DNA of 64,000 bases from the NCBI RefSeq assembly GCF_014638745.1, contig NZ_BMFO01000001.1, forward strand, positions 720,591 to 784,590, written 5' to 3'. Shown here in pieces: positions 1 to 8,450 of the stretch. The translations under genes were made by a program, and so were the position numbers. The DNA comes from Arenimonas maotaiensis (GTDB taxonomy: Bacteria > Pseudomonadota > Gammaproteobacteria > Xanthomonadales > Xanthomonadaceae). How positions within the stretch are numbered: position 1 is the stretch's first letter; every line of letters starts with the position of its first letter. The notes under the pieces are model-generated. The model searched no databases and was not told the DNA's origin. It saw only the letters and a program-made list of their open reading frames with translations.

Positions 1-1
1 T

Positions 2-661
2 CCGCTGGAAGTGATCGAAAGCAACACCGACAAGCACTACCTGCAGCGCTTGGCCGCCCAAGGCGTCCGTACGGTGCCGAGCCGCTTCATCGAGCCCGAA
101 CAGCATGCCGAAGACGGACTGCGCGCGTTCCTCGAGGAATTCGCGCACGCCGAGTTCGTGGTCAAGCCGGCGGTCGGCGCCGGCTCGAAGGACGCCCAGC
201 GCTACGGCCGCGAAGATGTCGACGCCGCGCTGATGCACATCAAGCGCCTGCAGCTGAAGAACCGCAGCGTGCTGCTGCAGCCGTATCTGGCGCGGGTCGA
301 CGAGGCCGGCGAGACCGCGCTGCTGTTCTTCGACGGCGCGTACTCGCACGCCATCCGCAAAGGCCCGCTGCTGCGCCGGGGCGAAGGCCCGACCAACCAC
401 CTGTTCGCGCCCGAGCAGATCACCCCGCGCGTGCCCTCGGAAGACGAGCACGCCTTGGCGCGCGACATCGTCGACGCCCTGCCCGGCCTGTTCGGACTGG
501 ACGCGCCGTTGCTGTACGCCCGCATCGACCTGCTGCGCGACGAAGACGGCAGGCCCTGCCTGCTGGAGCTGGAACTGACCGAACCTTCGCTGTTCCTGTA
601 CACCGCCGACGGTGCCGGCGAGCGTTTCGTCGCGGCCTTGAAGCGCCGCCTAAGCCTTTGA
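2..661 (+). CDS. ATP-grasp domain protein (5' end outside window)
   Basis: The reading frame is open from the first bases, so the gene is cut at its 5' end; a GTG at position 11 is internal. The visible 219 residues look like the C-terminal part of an ATP-grasp ligase of the RimK/DcsG type: FVVKPAVGAGSKD matches the lysine and glycine-rich loop that binds ATP, LLQPYLARVDEAGETALLFF is the substrate/ATP strand, and LLYARIDLL followed by LLELELTEPSLFL carries the acidic metal ligands (D, E, E). Such enzymes join a carboxylate to an amine through an acyl-phosphate. The substrate cannot be told from sequence. No partner is visible because the upstream side is missing, and etfBA downstream lies behind its own promoter region. 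Confidence 0.8.
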   Translation, partial: PLEVIESNTDKHYLQRLAAQGVRTVPSRFIEPEQHAEDGLRAFLEEFAHAEFVVKPAVGAGSKDAQRYGREDVDAALMHIKRLQLKNRSVLLQPYLARVDEAGETALLFFDGAYSHAIRKGPLLRRGEGPTNHLFAPEQITPRVPSEDEHALARDIVDALPGLFGLDAPLLYARIDLLRDEDGRPCLLELELTEPSLFLYTADGAGERFVAALKRRLSL

Positions 662-690
662 TTCCGCGCTTTCTTCACGCCGAACGGATG

Positions 691-717
691 TTTGAAACAG
701 GGCTTTTGCGCTAGAAT
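691..717 (+). promoter_or_regulatory. Weak candidate promoter for etfBA
   Basis: A TAGAAT hexamer at 712-717 lies 45 bases before the etfB start. The best upstream partner, TTGAAA at 692-697, is only 14 bases away, so the -35 is uncertain. This is the only promoter-like sequence in the 100-base gap between the ATP-grasp gene and etfB. Confidence 0.3.
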
Positions 718-761
718 AAAGGGCTGATTTTCCCGCTTATGCTCCTTTTCGAGGCCCTTTC

Positions 762-1508
762 ATGAAGATCCTGGTCGGTTACAAGCGCGTGGTCGATTAC
801 AACGTGCGCATCCAAGTCAAGCCGGACGGCTCCGGCGTCGTCACCGACGGCGTCAAACTGTCGGCCAACCCGTTCGATGACATCGCGCTGGAAGAAGCGC
901 TGCGCCTGCGCGACAAGGGCGTGGCCACGGAAGTGGTGGTGGTCACGATGGGCCCGGCCGATTGCCAGGCGCACATCCGCAACGGCCTGGCGATGGGCGC
1001 CAACCGCGCCATCCACGTGGTCACCGAATCGGCCATCCAGCCGCTGACCGCCGCCCGCGCCTTCCTGAAGCTGGTCGAGAAGGAGCAGCCGGGTCTGGTG
1101 CTGATGGGCAAGCAGGCCATCGACGACGACGCCAACCAGACCGGCCAGATGCTGGCCACGCTGTGGGGCCGTCCGCAGGCCACCTTCGCCAGCGCCGTCG
1201 CGGTCGAAGGCGATACCGCCACCGTGACCCGCGAAGTGGACGCCGGCCTGGAGACCCTGGCGGTACAGCTGCCGGCGGTGATCACCGTCGACCTGCGCCT
1301 GAACGAGCCGCGCTTCATCAAGCTGCCGGACATCATGAAGGCCAAGAGCAAGCCGCTGGAAACCCTCGCCTTCGCCGACCTCGGCGTCGAATCCGCCGAT
1401 TTCCTGCAGACCACGCACTACGCCCCGCCGGCCAAACGCAGCAAAGGCGTGATGGTGGCCGATGTGGCCGAACTGGTCGCCGCCCTGAAGAACAAAGGAT
1501 TAGTGTAA
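762..1508 (+). CDS. etfB: Electron transfer flavoprotein beta subunit
   Basis: The product is 248 residues, the normal length for EtfB. It pairs with EtfA to form the soluble FAD/AMP flavoprotein that takes electrons from acyl-CoA and related dehydrogenases and passes them to ETF-ubiquinone oxidoreductase. The start MKILVGYKRVVDYN, the NPFDDIALEEALRL block, the VVVVTMGP AMP-site segment and the LMGKQAIDDD signature are all typical. The stop codon shares one base with the etfA start (TAATG at 1506-1510), so the two subunits are translationally coupled. In Xanthomonas etfBA marks one border of the LPS gene cluster, which matters for reading the next region. Confidence 0.97.
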   Translation: MKILVGYKRVVDYNVRIQVKPDGSGVVTDGVKLSANPFDDIALEEALRLRDKGVATEVVVVTMGPADCQAHIRNGLAMGANRAIHVVTESAIQPLTAARAFLKLVEKEQPGLVLMGKQAIDDDANQTGQMLATLWGRPQATFASAVAVEGDTATVTREVDAGLETLAVQLPAVITVDLRLNEPRFIKLPDIMKAKSKPLETLAFADLGVESADFLQTTHYAPPAKRSKGVMVADVAELVAALKNKGLV

Positions 1509-2446
1509 TGAGCCGCGTACTGATCGTCGCCGAACACCTGAACGGCCAACTCAATGCCGCCACCGCGCGCTGCGTGTCCTGCGCCGCCGCCTTGGCTCCG
1601 GAAACCATCGACGTGCTGGTGCTGTCCGCCGACGGCGCCGCCGTGGCCGCGCAGGCCGCGCGTATCGCGGGCGTCGGCAAGGTCGTGGTGGCCGATAACG
1701 CCGCGAATGCGCAGGCCGTGGCCCAGGTGCTGGCGCCGCAGGTGGCCGAAGCCGCCGCCGGCTACAGCCACGTGTTCGGCCCGTCGACCACTTTCGGCAA
1801 GGACCTGATGCCGTGCGTGGCCGCTCTGCTCGGCACCGCGCAGGTGTCGGACGTGATGGCGGTCGAAGCCAGCCATGTGTTCAAGCGTCCGATCTACGCC
1901 GGCAACGCCGTGATCACCGTGCAGGCCCCGACCGACAAGCCGGTGGTCGCCACCGTGCGCACCGCGTCCTGGCCGGCCGCCGCCGACGGCGGCAACGCCG
2001 CTGTCGAAACCGCCTCGCTGTCGGCTACGCTACCGACCCACACCCGCTTCGTGTCGTTGCAGCAGGGCAAGTCCGACCGCCCCGATCTGCAAAGCGCCGC
2101 CAAGGTGGTGTCCGGCGGCCGCGCCCTGGGCTCGGCCGAGAACTTCGCCATCGTGTATTCCCTGGCCGACAAGCTCGGTGCCGCGGTCGGCGCCTCGCGC
2201 GCGGCGGTCGACGCCGGCTATGTGCCGAACGAACTGCAGGTCGGCCAAACCGGCAAGATCATCGCGCCGGAACTGTACATCGCGGCCGGCATCTCGGGCG
2301 CCATCCAGCACCTGACCGGCATCAAGGACGCCGGCACCATCGTGGCGATCAACAAGGACGCCGAAGCGCCGATCTTCGAAGTGGCCGATTACGGTCTGGT
2401 CGGCGACCTGTTCCAGATCCTGCCGGAACTGGAAAAGGCACTGTAA
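1508..2446 (+). CDS. etfA: Electron transfer flavoprotein alpha subunit
   Basis: This 312-residue subunit binds FAD. The start [10 protein letters not shown] at 1508 is set by the one-base overlap with etfB; the open frame extends far upstream but only as a shadow of etfB. The C-terminal FAD domain is clear: [14 protein letters not shown], then [33 protein letters not shown] and the ending [15 protein letters not shown], all hallmark EtfA segments. A factor-independent terminator follows at 2518, closing the etfBA transcript. Confidence 0.97.
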   Translation: MSRVLIVAEHLNGQLNAATARCVSCAAALAPETIDVLVLSADGAAVAAQAARIAGVGKVVVADNAANAQAVAQVLAPQVAEAAAGYSHVFGPSTTFGKDLMPCVAALLGTAQVSDVMAVEASHVFKRPIYAGNAVITVQAPTDKPVVATVRTASWPAAADGGNAAVETASLSATLPTHTRFVSLQQGKSDRPDLQSAAKVVSGGRALGSAENFAIVYSLADKLGAAVGASRAAVDAGYVPNELQVGQTGKIIAPELYIAAGISGAIQHLTGIKDAGTIVAINKDAEAPIFEVADYGLVGDLFQILPELEKAL

Positions 2447-2457
2447 GCGCCCACGCG

Positions 2458-2478
2458 AAGTGACGCATTGCGTCACTT
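2458..2478. repeat. Nine-base-pair inverted repeat after etfA
   Basis: AAGTGACGC and GCGTCACTT flank the three bases ATT directly downstream of the etfA stop. There is no T-run behind it, so it is more likely an mRNA 3' stem or a protein site than a terminator. Confidence 0.5.
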
Positions 2479-2517
2479 CCTGACGCAGGCTGTCGCAACG
2501 TCGGCGAACCTGCAGTG

Positions 2518-2545
2518 AAACGGCCCGAACGGGCCGTTTTTTTTT
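2518..2545 (+). terminator. Rho-independent terminator of etfBA
   Basis: The stem AAACGGCCC/GGGCCGTTT closes a GAAC tetraloop and runs into nine T residues (2537-2545). It lies 70 bases after etfA and before the promoter of the polysaccharide locus, so it separates the two units. Confidence 0.9.
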
Positions 2546-2566
2546 GCGAAATCGAACGAACAATCC

Positions 2567-2595
2567 TTATCAATCAGCAAGGCGCGCTTTATACT
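2567..2595 (+). promoter_or_regulatory. Sigma-70 type promoter for the polysaccharide locus
   Basis: TTATCA (2567-2572) and TATACT (2590-2595) are separated by exactly 17 bases. Transcription would start near 2602 and give a leader of about 100 bases before the epimerase start. That leader contains two possible small hairpins (GTGACAGCCATCAC near 2605 and CCGGGCGACTCGTCCGG near 2645). Confidence 0.6.
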
Positions 2596-2700
2596 GTCGT
2601 CTTGGTGACAGCCATCACGCTTTCGGTGACGGCACGCGGAACGCCGGGCGACTCGTCCGGTCCTCCGCGGTTGAACAGGATTTTTCAGGGGACATTTCGG

Positions 2701-3681
2701 ATGCAGCAAAAAGAGACTTATCTGGTCACCGGCGGCGCCGGTTTCATCGGTTCGCACCTGTGCGACGAACTGCTGGCGCAAGGCCACCGCGTCATCGTGA
2801 TCGACGACCTGTCGACCGGCTCGAAAGCGAACATCGCACACCATCTGGACAATCCGGATTTCGAATTCCACCACAACACGGTGACCAACTATCCGCTGAT
2901 GGAAAGCCTGGTCAAGCGTTGCGACTACATCTTCCACCTGGCCTCGGTGGTCGGCGTGCAGAGCGTGATCGACAGCCCGGTCAAGACCATCGAGACCGGC
3001 GCACGCGGCATGAACATCCTGCTCAACCTGGCCGAACAGTACGACCGCACCGTACTGTTCACCTCGACCTCCGAGGTCTACGGCAAATCGTCGAAGCTGC
3101 CGTTCTCCGAAGACGACGACCTGCTGTTCGGCGGCACCCATATCGGCCGCTGGTCGTACGCCTGCAGCAAGGCGCTGGACGAATTCCACGCGCTGGCCTA
3201 CCACCAGGAGCGCAAGCTGCGCATCGTGGTGGTGCGTCTGTTCAACACCGTCGGTCCGCGCCAGTCGCCGAACTACGGCATGGTGATCCCGCGCTTCGTG
3301 AAGTTCGCCCTGGCCAACCGGCCGATTCCGGTATACGGCGACGGCAGCCACCGGCGCTGCTTCGGCTACGTCAAGGACGTGACTTGGGCCCTGCGCCGCC
3401 TGATCAAGCGCCCCGAATGCTACGGCCGCGTGTTCAACATCGGCTCCAACGAGGAAACCTCGGTGCTGGACCTGGCGCACAAGATCAAGGCGCAATTGGG
3501 CAGCGAATCCGAGATCGTGTTCGTGCCCTACGAGCAAGTGTACGGACCCGGCTTCGAAGAGACCATCGACCGCGCGCCGGACACCCGCCGCGTGCGCGAG
3601 GCGATCGGCTTCGATCCGCAGACCACGCTGGCCGAGATGATCGACCTGGTCGCCAAGCTGCAGACGGCCGAACATGCCTAA
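2701..3681 (+). CDS. NAD-dependent sugar-nucleotide epimerase/dehydratase (extended SDR)
   Basis: This 326-residue cytosolic enzyme would make or interconvert the UDP-sugar precursor for the polymer encoded downstream. The Rossmann motif GGAGFIG (residues 11-17), the DDLSTG loop that grips the NAD ribose, the SVVGVQSVIDSP segment and the catalytic pair Y153/K157 (SYACSKAL) are present. RLFNTVGPRQS and the VYGDGSHRRCFGYVKD block resemble UDP-glucuronate decarboxylases and UDP-hexose/uronate 4-epimerases, and the exact reaction is not resolved. I chose ATG 2701, which follows GGGGACATTTCGG; the frame is open upstream but that part crosses the terminator and promoter. The stop overlaps the next start by eight bases, so it is the first gene of a coupled operon. 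Confidence 0.88.
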   Translation: MQQKETYLVTGGAGFIGSHLCDELLAQGHRVIVIDDLSTGSKANIAHHLDNPDFEFHHNTVTNYPLMESLVKRCDYIFHLASVVGVQSVIDSPVKTIETGARGMNILLNLAEQYDRTVLFTSTSEVYGKSSKLPFSEDDDLLFGGTHIGRWSYACSKALDEFHALAYHQERKLRIVVVRLFNTVGPRQSPNYGMVIPRFVKFALANRPIPVYGDGSHRRCFGYVKDVTWALRRLIKRPECYGRVFNIGSNEETSVLDLAHKIKAQLGSESEIVFVPYEQVYGPGFEETIDRAPDTRRVREAIGFDPQTTLAEMIDLVAKLQTAEHA

Positions 3682-4438
3682 GCCGGCATCGGCCGCGTTG
3701 CTGGCCGCGCTCGTCCTGTCGCCGCTGCAGGCCATGGCCGAAGCGGACTGGCAAGTGACGCCGCGCATCGAGCATTCCGACGTCGTGATCAACGGCCGCG
3801 ACGCGCAGTGGCGCAGCCATGGCGTGACATTCGAACGCGCTAGCGCGCCGGGCGATGCCGTGTTCGCCACGCTGGAGCGGCATCAGCGCGACGATGTATC
3901 CGACGACAGCCTGCAGCTCGGCGTCTACCGCCGCTTCGGGCAATGGAACGCGTTGGCGCAGGCGCAGATCACGCCGGATGCCGATTTCCTGCCCGAACGG
4001 ACGCTCGAGGTGCAGGCCGACCGTGCCGTGGCGTCCAATCTGCGCGCCGGCCTGGGCTACCGCCGCCTGGACTTCAGCCACAGCGACATCGGCATCTGGT
4101 CGCCGCAGCTGGCGTATTACCACGGCGACGACGAGTTCGCCCTGGCCTACAAGATCGGCCGCAACGATACGCTCGACCATGACATCCGCATCGTCCAGCT
4201 GCGCGCGCTGAAAGCCGTCGGCCGGCATCGGATCGGCGTCTATCTGGCACGCGGCGACTACCTGTTCGACGCCCTCGGCCTTCCCGGCGGCGGCGGTTCT
4301 TCGGGTTGGTCCGCCAACTTGGCCTACGCCCATGCGCTGAACGCGCGCACCACGCTGCGCGTGGAGCTCGGCCGCGGCACGGAAGCGGACAGCTTCCGGC
4401 AGGATTCGCTGGCGGTCTCGCTGCAGTACCGTCCGTGA
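3674..4438 (+). CDS. YaiO-like outer-membrane beta-barrel protein
   Basis: The 254-residue product has a signal peptide (MPKPASAALLAALVLSPLQA then MAEADW) followed by alternating hydrophobic/polar strands rich in aromatic residues (VYRRFGQWNALAQAQ, LGYRRLDF, WSPQLAYYHGDDEFALAYKIG, LRVELGRG, SLQYRP). This is the pattern of the YaiO-type barrel. It ends in Pro rather than the usual aromatic residue. It starts inside the epimerase gene and ends in a GTGA overlap with the HEAT-repeat gene. In an exopolysaccharide locus a barrel of this sort would be an exit pore or a modifying accessory; which of these is inference. A second barrel of the same kind with a TPR front ends the locus. Confidence 0.7.
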   Translation: MPKPASAALLAALVLSPLQAMAEADWQVTPRIEHSDVVINGRDAQWRSHGVTFERASAPGDAVFATLERHQRDDVSDDSLQLGVYRRFGQWNALAQAQITPDADFLPERTLEVQADRAVASNLRAGLGYRRLDFSHSDIGIWSPQLAYYHGDDEFALAYKIGRNDTLDHDIRIVQLRALKAVGRHRIGVYLARGDYLFDALGLPGGGGSSGWSANLAYAHALNARTTLRVELGRGTEADSFRQDSLAVSLQYRP

Positions 4439-5412
4439 ACATCGATGCGCTCCTCGGCCTGCTGGCCATCGGCGCCTTCTGCCTGTGGGCCACGCTGCTG
4501 CTGTTCACCCTGATCGACCATTTCGTCTACCGCGGCACCTACGGACACTTCCTGAGCGGCCTGCAGTCGCTGCGGCGTCGGCACGGCGCCGGCCATGACG
4601 GCCACGTCGCGTTGCGCGCCTACATGCAGGCCGCCAAGACGCGTTATCTGGCCGCCTATCTGGCGCGCGCCGATTCCGACCCGGTGCCGGCACGCTTGGC
4701 CGCCGACGCCTATATCGAACGCGAGGGCGTCGAGCAGGTGCTGATGCAGGCCGCCACCGGCCGGCGACGGCCGCGCGTCGTCGCCTTGTACGCGCTCACG
4801 CGGGTGATGCACCGTGACGTGCTGCCCCTGCTGGAAACGGCCTTGGCCGAGCGCCACCCGGTGCTGGCCTACGCCGCGCTCGACATGCTGGGCCTGTGCG
4901 ACAGCATCGAGGCGGCCGAAGCGCTTCTCCGCGCGCTGGACGCCGGCGTCCTGCCGGCCTCGCGCATCAGCGCCCAACTCGAGCGCTTCCGGACCGATCT
5001 CGGCGCCCTGCTCATTTCACGCCTGCGCGGCGGGCCGGGCAGAAACCGCTATTGGGACGCCTACCTGCTCGGCAAGGGCCGCTACGGAACGGAAGCCGAT
5101 GCGGTGCTGACCGGACTGCTGTCGGACCCGGATGCCGCGGTGCGCAAGACCGCCCTGGCCTCGTTGGCGGAAATCGGTGCGCCCGACGTGCAGCGGCAGG
5201 CCACCGGCCTGTTGAGCGACCCGGTGTTCTACGTCCGCACCCAGGCCATCCGGATCCTGTCCGGCTTCCGCAACGCCGATGCCGTGCATGCGCTGGCCGG
5301 CGCATTGGCCGACGGCCACGACGCCGTGCGGCTGGCGGCGCAGAAAGCCCTGGTGTCGATCGAGGACGCCGCGCCGCGCGTGCCGGCCGGCGACGGAGTC
5401 CCGCATGTTTGA
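4435..5412 (+). CDS. Membrane-anchored HEAT-repeat protein of the polysaccharide locus
   Basis: The 325-residue product begins at a GTG that overlaps the previous stop by four bases. Residues 3-32 form one membrane segment (LLGLLAIGAFCLWATLLLFT). The rest is soluble and helical, with repeated units such as VLAYAALDMLGLCDSIEAAE, AAVRKTALASLAEIGAPDVQ, FYVRTQAIRILSGFRNADAV and DAVRLAAQKALVSI that fit HEAT repeats. HEAT arrays are protein-binding scaffolds. The next gene, a membrane glycosyltransferase, overlaps it by eight bases, so an assembly or regulatory partner of that enzyme is a reasonable inference. No catalytic motif is visible. Confidence 0.75.
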   Translation: MNIDALLGLLAIGAFCLWATLLLFTLIDHFVYRGTYGHFLSGLQSLRRRHGAGHDGHVALRAYMQAAKTRYLAAYLARADSDPVPARLAADAYIEREGVEQVLMQAATGRRRPRVVALYALTRVMHRDVLPLLETALAERHPVLAYAALDMLGLCDSIEAAEALLRALDAGVLPASRISAQLERFRTDLGALLISRLRGGPGRNRYWDAYLLGKGRYGTEADAVLTGLLSDPDAAVRKTALASLAEIGAPDVQRQATGLLSDPVFYVRTQAIRILSGFRNADAVHALAGALADGHDAVRLAAQKALVSIEDAAPRVPAGDGVPHV

Positions 5413-6892
5413 CGCCGGCCAGCTGTACGCGGTGCAGTCCGCCGTGATGCGCTTCGGCGCGGTGATCTACGCCTATCAGGGCCTGTTCATCGCCAGCCTG
5501 CTGTTCGTGCTGGTGCTGGCCGTGCTGTACGCATTGCGGCGCTTCGCGCTGCAGTCGGTGGAAAGCCATGCCACGGTCATGGGCTCGAAGCTGTCGATCC
5601 CGGTCAGCATCGTGGCGGCCGCGCTGAACGAGGAAAAGGTCATCCTGCCGGCGGTACAGTCGCTGTTGGCGCAGAACTATCCCGAATTCGAGGTGATCCT
5701 GGTCGACGACGGTTCGACCGACGGCACCATCGCCCTGTTGCGCGAGGCCTACGACCTGGCGCCGCTCGACATCCGCGTCAACCCGGCGTTACCGGCCGGA
5801 CCGGTGGTGGCGCTGTACCGCAGCCGCCGCGACCCGCGGCTGACCGTGGTCAGCAAGCAGAACCGCAAATCCAAGGCCGATGCGCTGAACTGCGGCATCA
5901 ACTTCGCGCATTACCGCTACCTGTGCTGCGTCGACGGCGACACCATCTACGGTCCGGAAGCGCTGTTGGACGGCATGTCGATCGTGCAGAAGAACCCGTC
6001 CGAGGTGGTCGGCGTCACCAGCTATTTCGGCATCAGCCGCACGCCCGAAGCGTCGGTCGGCGTCGACGGCTACCGGCTGGTCGACCGGCATTGGCTGAGC
6101 ATGCTGCAGAACCTCGACCTGATGCGTTCGTTCCTGGTCAACCGGCTGGCGTTCAGCGAAATCGGGGCGATGATGTGCAATCCCGGCGCCTTCGCCATCT
6201 GGCGCAAGGACCTGTTCGCGGAGATCGGCGGCTACGATCCGAGCTTCTCCTGCGAGGACATCGAGTTCACCTACCGCGTGCACGAGCACTTCCGCCGGCT
6301 GCGGCGGCGCTACCAGATCGCGGCGTTGCCGAAGCTGATCGCGATGACCGAAGGACCGGACAACATCGGCGCGCTGGTCAAGCAGCGCGCGCGCTGGCAA
6401 CGGGTGCTGATGGAGACGGTCTGGGCCTACCGCCGGATGACGCTGAACCCGCGCTACGGCACGGTCGGCCTGGTGGCCATGCCCTACAACCTGGTGTTCG
6501 AGGCGATTTCGCCGGTGGTCCAGCTGCTGTCGATCGTGGCGGTGGCGGCGTTGGCGCTGCTCGGAGCCATCGATTCCCGGCAGCTGCTGTTGCTGCTGGT
6601 CGCGGTCGAGCTGATCACCTCGGCACCCAGCCTGCTGGCGATCCTGATCGACAACCGCCAGCACCGCGACTACCGGCTGCGCGACATCCTGCTGCTCGGC
6701 GCCTATTCCCTGCTGGATTTCTTCCTGTTCAAGCCGATCATCCTGCTCGCCGGCCTGAAAGGCAGCATCGACTTCCTCAAGGGCCGCAAAGGCTGGGACA
6801 AGTTCGAGCGCAACGACCGCCGCAAGAAGCGCGGCCCCTGGTCCGGTCCGGAACGCCGGAGCGGAAAGGAACGACGCAACCGGCCGAGGTGA
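5405..6892 (+). CDS. Processive GT2 family membrane glycosyltransferase (PgaC/BcsA/HasA-like)
   Basis: The 495-residue protein has one N-terminal membrane helix (about 24-44), a cytosolic GT-A domain and several C-terminal helices (about 360-460). All marks of a processive GT2 enzyme are present: DDGSTDGT (101-108), DGDT (177-180), ED in SCEDIEF (284-285) and QRARW (327-331), the QxxRW motif. Enzymes of this class polymerise a UDP-sugar and push the chain through the membrane. It is most like poly-GlcNAc and hyaluronan synthases in layout, but the sugar is unknown. The C-terminus is very basic (GPERRSGKERR). ATG 5405 lies within the end of the HEAT gene, so translation is coupled. A promoter follows its stop. 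Confidence 0.88.
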   Translation: MFDAGQLYAVQSAVMRFGAVIYAYQGLFIASLLFVLVLAVLYALRRFALQSVESHATVMGSKLSIPVSIVAAALNEEKVILPAVQSLLAQNYPEFEVILVDDGSTDGTIALLREAYDLAPLDIRVNPALPAGPVVALYRSRRDPRLTVVSKQNRKSKADALNCGINFAHYRYLCCVDGDTIYGPEALLDGMSIVQKNPSEVVGVTSYFGISRTPEASVGVDGYRLVDRHWLSMLQNLDLMRSFLVNRLAFSEIGAMMCNPGAFAIWRKDLFAEIGGYDPSFSCEDIEFTYRVHEHFRRLRRRYQIAALPKLIAMTEGPDNIGALVKQRARWQRVLMETVWAYRRMTLNPRYGTVGLVAMPYNLVFEAISPVVQLLSIVAVAALALLGAIDSRQLLLLLVAVELITSAPSLLAILIDNRQHRDYRLRDILLLGAYSLLDFFLFKPIILLAGLKGSIDFLKGRKGWDKFERNDRRKKRGPWSGPERRSGKERRNRPR

Positions 6893-6903
6893 CCCGATAA
6901 ACT

Positions 6904-6931
6904 TTGACACGGGTCACAGAATTGCTATAGT
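6904..6931 (+). promoter_or_regulatory. Strong internal promoter before the second glycosyltransferase
   Basis: TTGACA (6904-6909) matches the -35 consensus fully and TATAGT (6926-6931) matches five of six -10 positions; the spacer is 16 bases. Transcription would start near 6938, giving a leader of about 120 bases. The last two locus genes can therefore be expressed apart from the first four. Confidence 0.75.
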
Positions 6932-6937
6932 GTGCGT

Positions 6938-7058
6938 GCAGAACAGTTCACGATTCTCGGGGGAATCCGTACCGCCACCGCCATGCCGCAAGGCATGCGG
7001 CGGCGTCCGCGTCGATGCATGACGCACCTCCGGGCGGCATCGTCCCAGGAGGAGATTT
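6938..7058 (+). promoter_or_regulatory. Structured 5' leader with possible Shine-Dalgarno sequestration
   Basis: The leader contains a GC-rich hairpin around 6973-7003 (CCGCCATGCC, loop GCAA, GGCATGCGGCGG), a second short stem (GCGTC/GACGC, about 7003-7024) and CCTCC at 7027-7031, which is complementary to the GGAGG of the very strong ribosome site AGGAGGAG at 7047-7054. A switch in which CCTCC hides the ribosome site is possible. I could not match it to a known riboswitch; a c-di-GMP-I aptamer was looked for and not found. Confidence 0.35.
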
Positions 7059-8450
7059 ATGGCTACCGCGCCGTGGTTCATCATCAGCCCGAACACCTTG
7101 GTCAGCCTGCTCGGCTTGGCCCGCGGCCCGGACAAGACCGAGCCCACGCCGGCCGAGGACTGGCGCACCGCCGTGGTCGACGTGGTCATCCCCGCGTTCA
7201 AGGAACAAGACAACATCACGTTGGCGCTGTCCTCACTGATGCAGCAGACCCTTAAACCGCGTCAGGTCATCCTGATCGACGACGGCGGCAAGGACGAAAC
7301 CGTGCCGCGTGCCAAGGCCTTCGCCGCCGCCAACGGCATGAACCTGGTGGTGATCGAACGCGCCACGCCGATCGGCAAGACGCCCAGCATCAAGCGCCAG
7401 GCCCGCGAGTTCGACTCCGACGTCGAGTTCATCCTCGACGGCGACACCTTCCTGGAAAGCCCGGACTACATCGAACGCTGCGTGCAGGAGCTGTACCAGG
7501 GCGTCGGCATCGCCAGCGCCTGCGGCACCATCCTGCCGATGCGCCTGCGCGACCGCGACGCCCAGGCCGACAGCGAGCCGTTCCGCCGCTACCTGGCCGG
7601 CAAGCCGTATCACGACCCGTTCCGCGACAAGCGCAGCCTGGCGCAGCTGTGGTGGTGGTTCACCAACGTCTACCGCGACTGCCTGTACAAGTTCCTGCAG
7701 CGCTTCGTGTACGTCGGGCAGATGACCTTCTTCGGCGGCATCACCAATCCGGTCGGCTGCGCGGTGGCCTACCGCCGCAAGTACATCAAGGACCTGTTCG
7801 ACCGCTACGAGCCGATCTTCGGCGACGACCTGACCAACTCCGAGGACATCTTCATCGGCTTCGCGCTGAACCACCAGGGCTACCGCAACATCCAGCTGCA
7901 GGATGTGCTGGCGCGCTCTGAAGAGCCGCAGGTGCAGCGCCTGCCGCGCCAGACCTACCTGTGGTCCTCGTCGTTCCTGCAGAGCTGCTTCTATTTCGAC
8001 GACCTGATGCGCAGCCCGTTCAAGGCGCCCAAGCGCCTCTGGCACCGCCTGCGCAACAAGGCCAGCGGCGAAGCCAAGCGCATCGAGGACGTGCGCAAGA
8101 TCAAGGAAGCCTACCGGCAGCCGTTCGGCGACGCCTACACCCGGGCCAACGGCCGGCCGATCGGCTGGGTCATCTTCATGTCGGCGCTGGAGAAGATCGG
8201 CTTCCCGACCGCGCTGATCATCATGACCCTGCTGCGCATGTGGGAACCGCTGGCGGTGACCATCCTGGCCGAACTGGCGCTGTCGACCGCGGTGCTGGTG
8301 GCGGTGTCGCCGGGCGAACGCCTGCGCGCGTTCTTCAACGCGCTGTTGGTCACCCCCATCCGCTACGCGCTGATGGCCTGGGACGTCGTCACCATCGGCC
8401 GCTTCGCTACCGACCTCTGGATCACAGGAAACCGCAAATGGCGCAAATGA
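7059..8450 (+). CDS. Second GT2 family membrane glycosyltransferase with altered QxxRW motif
   Basis: The 463-residue protein has a GT-A domain: DVVIPAFKEQDNI (41-53), DDGGKDE (74-80), DGDT (127-130) and NSEDIF (260-265). In the place of QxxRW it has QTYLW (298-302), so the arginine is a leucine. The N-terminus is soluble; two or three membrane helices lie near the C-terminus (about 370-440). The changed motif argues for a non-processive or divergent transferase, perhaps one that adds a side sugar or the first residue, but this is inference. ATG 7059 follows an excellent AGGAGGAG site. The stop lies inside the next gene (overlap 8438-8450). Confidence 0.82.
   Translation: MATAPWFIISPNTLVSLLGLARGPDKTEPTPAEDWRTAVVDVVIPAFKEQDNITLALSSLMQQTLKPRQVILIDDGGKDETVPRAKAFAAANGMNLVVIERATPIGKTPSIKRQAREFDSDVEFILDGDTFLESPDYIERCVQELYQGVGIASACGTILPMRLRDRDAQADSEPFRRYLAGKPYHDPFRDKRSLAQLWWWFTNVYRDCLYKFLQRFVYVGQMTFFGGITNPVGCAVAYRRKYIKDLFDRYEPIFGDDLTNSEDIFIGFALNHQGYRNIQLQDVLARSEEPQVQRLPRQTYLWSSSFLQSCFYFDDLMRSPFKAPKRLWHRLRNKASGEAKRIEDVRKIKEAYRQPFGDAYTRANGRPIGWVIFMSALEKIGFPTALIIMTLLRMWEPLAVTILAELALSTAVLVAVSPGERLRAFFNALLVTPIRYALMAWDVVTIGRFATDLWITGNRKWRK

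Noticed and set aside
6938-7058. Possible c-di-GMP riboswitch before the second glycosyltransferase
   Set aside because: The conserved GEMM core sequences are not present; only generic hairpins and a CCTCC/GGAGG complementarity are seen.
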